A stretch of DNA of 9,614 bases from Clostridia bacterium. GTDB taxonomy: Bacteria; Bacillota; Clostridia; Oscillospirales; CAG-382. The position numbers were made by a program, and so were the translations under genes. The notes below the pieces were generated by a model. The model was given only the letters and a program-made list of their open reading frames with translations. It was not told the origin of the DNA and searched no databases. The DNA lies in the NCBI GenBank assembly GCA_017938055.1, contig JAGBCG010000031.1, positions 1 to 9,614 on the forward strand, in the 5' to 3' direction. Below, piece after piece: positions 6,508-9,614 of this stretch (its first letter is position 1; the number at the start of each line of letters is the position of its first letter).

Positions 6508-7524
6508 CTATTCCAAAAACTGTCTTATTATGTCGGCTCTGTATTTATCTCTTACCGATGCCGTAACCGCCTCAGGAAAGCGGCTGACTATATGGGACGG
6601 CATAATTTCAAAAAGCAGTTTTATGAGATTCTTATCTTTACATGCCGGAATTATTCCACAGCTTGAAGCAAGTCTTACATTTGAAATAAGCTTTGCACTT
6701 TCTGCTGTATCAATTTTTCGTGCGTATCTCAATGTGCCATATGAACGCCAGAGTGTGTCAAGAAGCTGTTCGGAATTTGCTGCTTCAAGCATCTTTTTTC
6801 TCATTTCACGTTCTCTTTCAACAACTAAATTTATCGCACCCTTGAGCTTTTCAAGCGTGTCCTGTTCACTTATTCCAAGAGTTACCTCATTTGACAGCTG
6901 ATACAAATTTCCCTGTGCATCACTTCCCTCTCCGTAAATTCCTCTTACGGTAAGACCTATTTTATTGAGCATTGCTACGGTATTTTTTATATATCCGTAT
7001 GCACTTAATGCCGGCAAGTGAAGCATTACCGACACTCTCATTCCCGTTCCCAAGTTTGTCGGACAGCTTGTGAGAAAGCCTTTTTCCTCATCAAAGGCTA
7101 TTTTACAGCCCTTTGCTATTGCATCGTCTGCCTGATTTGCCTTTTCAAAAGCCTGCTCAAGTCTAAGTCCTGAGTATATTGCCTGAATTCGTATATGATC
7201 TTCTTCGTTTATCATCACCGAAAGATTTCCCTTTTCATCAGTCACAAGAAGTCTGAAAAGTGGTGATTCTGTTGAAAAATCAGGGCTTATAACATGCTCC
7301 TCCACAAGACTTCCCGTATCACAGCCTGAGTTTACGTTTATTACACCGAGCTTTTCGCAGTAGTTTGAGGTTATAGCATCCTTTATAAGCTCTGCTGCCT
7401 TTTGTGAAGTTTCCTTATCCATTCGGCTGGGGAAGGCATAATTGGACAGGTTTCTTGCAAGTCTTACTCTTGTGCTTACAACAACATCATCCGTGTTTTT
7501 TATATCGTCATACCATTTAGCCAT
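6508..7524 (-). CDS. mcsB: McsB, protein-arginine kinase
   Basis: McsB phosphorylates arginines on CtsR and on damaged proteins, using a fold related to phosphagen (creatine/arginine) kinases, and so targets them to ClpCP. The 338-residue protein shows the nucleotide-binding motif STRVRLARN (17-25), the acidic loop INEEDH (105-110), the LTSCPTNLGTG motif with C154, and GIYGEGS with E199. It also has the C-terminal RDKYRA (325-330), matching the allosteric phosphoarginine-binding RDxxRA motif. It is slightly shorter than the 363 residues of B. subtilis McsB. The start at 7524 (MAKWYDD) is chosen over an in-frame ATG at 7566, because the extra 14 residues are the mcsA coding sequence read in another frame and AAGGGGG lies 9 nt before ATG 7524. 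This start overlaps the 3' end of the restored mcsA frame by 8 nt, which suggests translational coupling. Confidence 0.95.
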   Translation of the reverse strand: MAKWYDDIKNTDDVVVSTRVRLARNLSNYAFPSRMDKETSQKAAELIKDAITSNYCEKLGVINVNSGCDTGSLVEEHVISPDFSTESPLFRLLVTDEKGNLSVMINEEDHIRIQAIYSGLRLEQAFEKANQADDAIAKGCKIAFDEEKGFLTSCPTNLGTGMRVSVMLHLPALSAYGYIKNTVAMLNKIGLTVRGIYGEGSDAQGNLYQLSNEVTLGISEQDTLEKLKGAINLVVEREREMRKKMLEAANSEQLLDTLWRSYGTLRYARKIDTAESAKLISNVRLASSCGIIPACKDKNLIKLLFEIMPSHIVSRFPEAVTASVRDKYRADIIRQFLE

Positions 7525-8091
7525 TACTCTTTTCCCCCTTATCCTCCGATTTCTGCTGATTCTCAAGTGCCTTTATTTCATCACGATATCCTGCAGCTTT
7601 TTCGTACTCCTGCTGCTCTACAGCCTTTGCAAGCTTTTCACGTAAAGTTGCAATTTCTCAAGTGTACCGTCTTTTTTCTCATAGCCTATCGGTGTCTTTC
7701 CACAATAACGGGTATTACCATGTATTCTTTTTAAAGTTGGCTTTAGAAGTGTATCAAAGGTTTCATAGCACTTTTCACAGCCGATTTTTCCACCCTGTAA
7801 AAAGTCATTATATCTCATTCCACATTCCTTACACACACCTGTTACAGGAATCTGTGTATGTCTGTTTCCAAGCATTTCACCAAACAGTCCTCCAAGCAAT
7901 GTGTCTGCAGAATTATCAAAAAAGCTGTCTACCACATCTATTGTGTGAAACATATCCGAAGGCTTTGTTTTTTCTCCTATACCCGATTTTGCCGCACAGT
8001 CCGCACACAAATACTTTTCGGTTACGTTTGCGTTTATACTTGATTTATAATGTATTGTTGCCGTATTCTTCTTACATTCCTGACAAAGCAT
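7517..8091 (-). CDS. mcsA: McsA, zinc-finger activator of McsB; frameshifted as read
   Basis: McsA is the partner that activates McsB and helps control CtsR. Four CxxC pairs (C3/C6, C29/C32, C87/C90, C105/C108) form two zinc-binding modules, followed by IHGNTRYCGKTPIG. In the given sequence the first frame ends early at TAG 7618-7620. One base appears to be missing in the AAA run near 7654-7656: in the next frame translation continues as ATLREKLAKAVEQQEYEKAA, a typical UVR domain, and stops at TAA 7517-7519 inside the mcsB start. The restored protein would be about 191 residues (B. subtilis 185); the unrestored one ends with an unrelated 11-residue tail (LQLYVKSLQRL). ATG 8091 (MLCQEC) is preferred to ATG 8097, since AGGA is 8 nt before the former and only 2 nt before the latter, and B. 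subtilis McsA begins MICQEC. The gap to ctsR is 19 nt. Confidence 0.9.
7651..7660 (-). other. Probable one-base deletion (frameshift) in mcsA
   Basis: On the minus strand ...CTT GAG AAA TTG CAA... leads to a stop 14 codons after the lysine. Adding one A to the AAA run gives GAG AAA ATT GCA ACT, which joins the zinc-finger part directly to a conserved UVR domain in one frame. The lesion sits at a short homopolymer, the usual site of indel errors and slippage mutations. Confidence 0.8.
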
Positions 8092-8110
8092 ATCCATCTT
8101 CCTTTCACTG

Positions 8111-8572
8111 TTACTTTAATGTCAATATAAGGCTTTTCATTATGTCAGCTCTAACTGCATCCCGTCCGCTTTTTGATACTATCTTTGAAAGCGAGCTGTC
8201 GCTTACTGCACCGAGCATTATTTTGAATTCTCTTTCATCCATAAGTCCATTATCATACAATGCCAGAAGTATTCCCCTCGCACTTTGTACGTCAATTTCA
8301 TTTCCTGTAGCATTCAATGCATGCATAAGTATTGCCGTTTTTCCGTCAAAGCTGATTTTGGATATTTTTATATATCCTCCGCCTCCACGGCGGCTTTCTA
8401 CTATATATCCTCTATCGGTATTGAATCTTGAGGATATTACGTAATTTATCTGGCTTGGCACGCATCCAACTGTTCCTGCAAGCTTATTTCTCTGCAGTTC
8501 TAATTCTCCGCCATTTTCCTCCAGCATTTTCTCTATTATTCTTGCAATCTGTTCACTCATTGGATTTCCCAT
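8111..8572 (-). CDS. ctsR: CtsR, transcriptional repressor of class III heat-shock genes
   Basis: CtsR is a dimeric winged-helix repressor of clp genes. Heat inactivates it and McsB/ClpCP remove it. The 153-residue protein matches the family length. The N-terminal helix-turn-helix is clear: QRNKLAGTVGCVPSQINYVI (27-46), then SSRFNTDRGYIVES. The glycine-rich wing RRGGGGYIKI (61-70) inserts into the operator minor groove and contains the arginine that McsB modifies in homologues. The C-terminal helical domain is the dimer/ClpC-interaction part. The start at 8572 (MGNPMSEQIARIIE) has AAGGAG 8 nt upstream; another ATG at 8579 is out of frame. It is the first gene of the operon and represses its own promoter through the operators upstream. 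Confidence 0.97.
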   Translation of the reverse strand: MGNPMSEQIARIIEKMLEENGGELELQRNKLAGTVGCVPSQINYVISSRFNTDRGYIVESRRGGGGYIKISKISFDGKTAILMHALNATGNEIDVQSARGILLALYDNGLMDEREFKIMLGAVSDSSLSKIVSKSGRDAVRADIMKSLILTLK

Positions 8573-8595
8573 TTTTCATTCTCCTTTTAAGAAAG

Positions 8596-8612
8596 TTTGA
8601 CCTTCCCTGACC
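8596..8612 (-). promoter_or_regulatory. CtsR operator 1, just downstream of the transcription start
   Basis: Minus-strand sequence GGTCAGG-GAA-GGTCAAA fits the CtsR consensus of two RGTCAAA heptamers separated by NAN, with two mismatches in the first heptamer. It lies between the predicted start (about 8616) and the ctsR ribosome binding site, where bound CtsR would block clearance. Confidence 0.85.
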
Positions 8613-8622
8613 TTGTATCTGT

Positions 8623-8651
8623 ATTATAGAACAATAGTCAAATAAAGTCAA
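8623..8651 (-). promoter_or_regulatory. Sigma-A promoter of the ctsR-mcsA-mcsB-clpC operon
   Basis: On the minus strand, -35 TTGACT (8651-8646), a 17-nt spacer and consensus -10 TATAAT (8628-8623) predict a start near 8616. The -35 is part of CtsR operator 2, so repressor and polymerase compete directly. No CIRCE inverted repeat was seen. Confidence 0.85.
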
Positions 8652-8668
8652 AGTCAACAAAAGTCAAA
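8636..8668 (+). promoter_or_regulatory. CtsR operators 2 and 3, tandem and sharing one base
   Basis: Plus-strand AGTCAAA-TAA-AGTCAAA (8636-8652) is an exact match to the CtsR consensus. It is followed, sharing base 8652, by AGTCAAC-AAA-AGTCAAA (8652-8668) with one mismatch. The heptamers recur at 10-, 6- and 10-nt steps. Operator 2 covers the -35; operator 3 lies upstream of it. With operator 1 they bracket the promoter. Confidence 0.85.
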
Positions 8669-8731
8669 TTAATGGCGATATTTTAGGAATCTACAGTGTT
8701 TTCTTTATAATTCTCGTTTTTTCTAATTATT

Positions 8732-8893
8732 TTAAGCTTTTTTGTTTTTTTGACTTTTAGACAAAAACCTGACTTTCCCCTCAAAGTTCTGTCTTTCATT
8801 TTCATCAGGATTATTAAAAAGCTGTTCATCAGGTTCGGGAATAGGGCGGTCATCCTCTGAGCAATTATTATGTTTACGATAAAAATTTTTCAT
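8732..8893 (-). CDS. Small hypothetical protein, 53 residues
   Basis: ATG 8893 to TAA 8732 encodes a hydrophilic 53-residue peptide beginning MKNFYRKHNN, with an acidic, proline-containing middle (SEDDRPIPEPDEQ) and a lysine-rich end. There is no signal peptide, membrane segment or known motif, and it is probably disordered. The main support is a full TTAGGAGG ribosome binding site (AGGAGG at 8903-8898) 4 nt before the ATG, in an otherwise gene-free 412-base spacer. It points the same way as ctsR, 159 nt upstream of it, with the CtsR promoter in between and no clear terminator after it, so its transcript may run into the heat-shock operon. I do not recognise it, and only conservation in relatives would settle whether it is a gene. 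Confidence 0.55.
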   Translation of the reverse strand: MKNFYRKHNNCSEDDRPIPEPDEQLFNNPDENERQNFEGKVRFLSKSQKNKKA

Positions 8894-8941
8894 TTTGCCT
8901 CCTAAAATTTATAGAATATACTTTTTTATTTACTATAGTTA

Positions 8942-8950
8942 TGCTATAAT
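8942..8950 (+). promoter_or_regulatory. Extended -10 promoter of the right-edge membrane protein gene
   Basis: TGC-TATAAT is a consensus extended -10 element; the -35 region is only a T tract (8922-8927). The predicted start near 8957 gives a leader of about 28 nt to ATG 8985. The -10 lies in an imperfect dyad (8926-8957), whose other arm offers TATAGT for leftward transcription of the small ORF, so this may be a back-to-back promoter pair. Confidence 0.5.
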
Positions 8951-8984
8951 GAAATAAAAATATACTTAAATAAGGTATGGACAT

Positions 8985-9614
8985 ATGAACAACAATCAAA
9001 ATTCAAAACGAGATTACGACAAAAACAGTCGAAAAGCTTACATTGAGCAAAAAAGAAAAACAGAATTTATTCGCAGAAAACGTCGAAAAAGACAATTACT
9101 TGACAAAATAAAAGCCGTTATTATATTTTCGGTAATTGGAGTTCTTATTTGTCTTGGTGTCATTTTTACCGTCATCCTCATTGACTTTTCCTCAAAGGAT
9201 TCCGATTCTTCTCTTCCAGTTAAAATTACAATCGGCAGTCAAGAACCGCAATTCTTAGACAAATCAGCATATTTTTTCGAAAACGGCGAGTATTACATTT
9301 CTCTTACTAAGCTTTCGGATATCACAGATTTTACGTTACACGGGAATGTCAACAACATCCTGACGCTTTCCATTGACGGCACAGACGCTTTTTCTTTTGA
9401 AGTTGGCACTCCTAAGGTCTTATGCTCTGACAAATGGTCTTTAATGTCCGGCTCGTCACGCTTTGAAAATGAGCAGTTTTTTGTTCCTGCTTCATTCTTT
9501 CAGACATTTTTTGACGATGTAAAAAACGAGTTCAACAGCAAAGGCGACAAAGAGGGCTTTAATATTATTTTCGACACTACTTACTCTCCTAAGCACACAC
9601 ACGACACCGGTACC
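8985..9614 (+). CDS. Single-pass membrane protein with extracytoplasmic beta-rich region (3' end outside window)
   Basis: The frame is open from ATG 8985 to the window end (210 codons, no stop). Layout: a hydrophilic, strongly basic cytoplasmic N-terminus (1-42, with FIRRKRRKRQ); one membrane segment (about 44-66, VIIFSVIGVLICLGVIFTVI); then an external part with KITIGSQEP, GEYYISLTKLSDI, ILTLSIDGTDAF and ENEQFFVPASFF. Alternating strands followed by a '(F/Y)(V/I)P/SxxF'-type motif resemble copper-amine-oxidase-like stalk domains that carry catalytic domains at Gram-positive cell surfaces; this is a weak resemblance judged by eye. Positive-inside charge predicts an N-in, C-out anchor. The start has AAGG 9 nt upstream. 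The likely C-terminal functional domain lies beyond the window, so the function cannot be named. Confidence 0.8.
   Translation, partial: MNNNQNSKRDYDKNSRKAYIEQKRKTEFIRRKRRKRQLLDKIKAVIIFSVIGVLICLGVIFTVILIDFSSKDSDSSLPVKITIGSQEPQFLDKSAYFFENGEYYISLTKLSDITDFTLHGNVNNILTLSIDGTDAFSFEVGTPKVLCSDKWSLMSGSSRFENEQFFVPASFFQTFFDDVKNEFNSKGDKEGFNIIFDTTYSPKHTHDTGT

Noticed and set aside
7618..7670. Programmed -1 ribosomal frameshift in mcsA
   Set aside because: Re-reading one A would restore the frame, but the site is not a slippery X-XXY-YYZ heptamer in the zero frame and no downstream hairpin or internal ribosome binding site stands out. A one-base deletion or sequence error is simpler.
7662..8444. 260-codon open frame on the plus strand
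   Set aside because: It lies antisense across mcsA and ctsR, both confidently identified, has no ribosome binding site, and its product is a His/Tyr/Phe/Ser-rich sequence typical of a reversed coding strand.
1..9614. CRISPR arrays, tRNA/rRNA genes, insertion sequences, riboswitches
   Set aside because: Read through on both strands; no regularly spaced direct repeats, cloverleaf-like stems, transposase motifs or long structured leaders were found. The only repeat family seen is the REP-like pair.

Overview
The window looks like chromosomal core DNA of a low-GC, endospore-forming Gram-positive bacterium, most likely a member of the Clostridia (possibly Ruminococcus/Oscillospiraceae-like). The pointers are a full-length SpoIIE behind a Spo0A-type promoter, the Firmicutes-specific ctsR-mcsA-mcsB-clpC operon under CtsR operators, and AT-rich spacers with strong AGGAGG-type ribosome binding sites. 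The taxonomic placement is inference. No tRNA, rRNA, CRISPR array, phage gene or transposase gene was seen.

Left part (1-805): the 5' part of an unrecognised gene runs off the left edge on the minus strand. Next comes rpmE (ribosomal protein L31, zinc-binding form), also on the minus strand, with its own promoter and terminator. The unknown gene and spoIIE both have promoters built from a perfect 0A box (TTCGACA read in the direction of transcription) followed exactly 21 nt later by a -10-like hexamer, so both are probably switched on by Spo0A~P at the start of sporulation.

Middle part (806-4000): spoIIE is on the plus strand, followed by a small YaiI/YqxD-family gene whose own promoter overlaps the spoIIE stop codon. 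The plus-strand genes converge on the clpC operon. The 307-base convergent spacer (3694-4000) holds a bidirectional terminator, a pair of inverted 40-nt REP-like units with a compensatory base change, and a hairpin right behind clpC.

Right part (4001-8670): the minus-strand heat-shock operon ctsR-mcsA-mcsB-clpC. CtsR represses the operon through three heptamer-pair operators that flank and overlap a sigma-A promoter. McsB with McsA is the protein-arginine kinase that marks proteins for ClpC, and ClpC with ClpP (not in this window) degrades them. As read here mcsA carries a one-base frameshift that cuts off its C-terminal UVR domain. The lost frame is intact and well conserved downstream and runs into the mcsB start, so this is either a sequence error or a very recent mutation.

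Right edge (8671-9614): a 53-codon minus-strand ORF with a full AGGAGG ribosome binding site lies upstream of ctsR. A divergent plus-strand gene for a single-pass membrane protein with an extracytoplasmic beta-rich region runs off the right edge. I did not find a clearly new multi-gene system. The most interesting leads are the unknown Spo0A-type gene at the left edge, the REP pair, the small ORF and the mcsA lesion.
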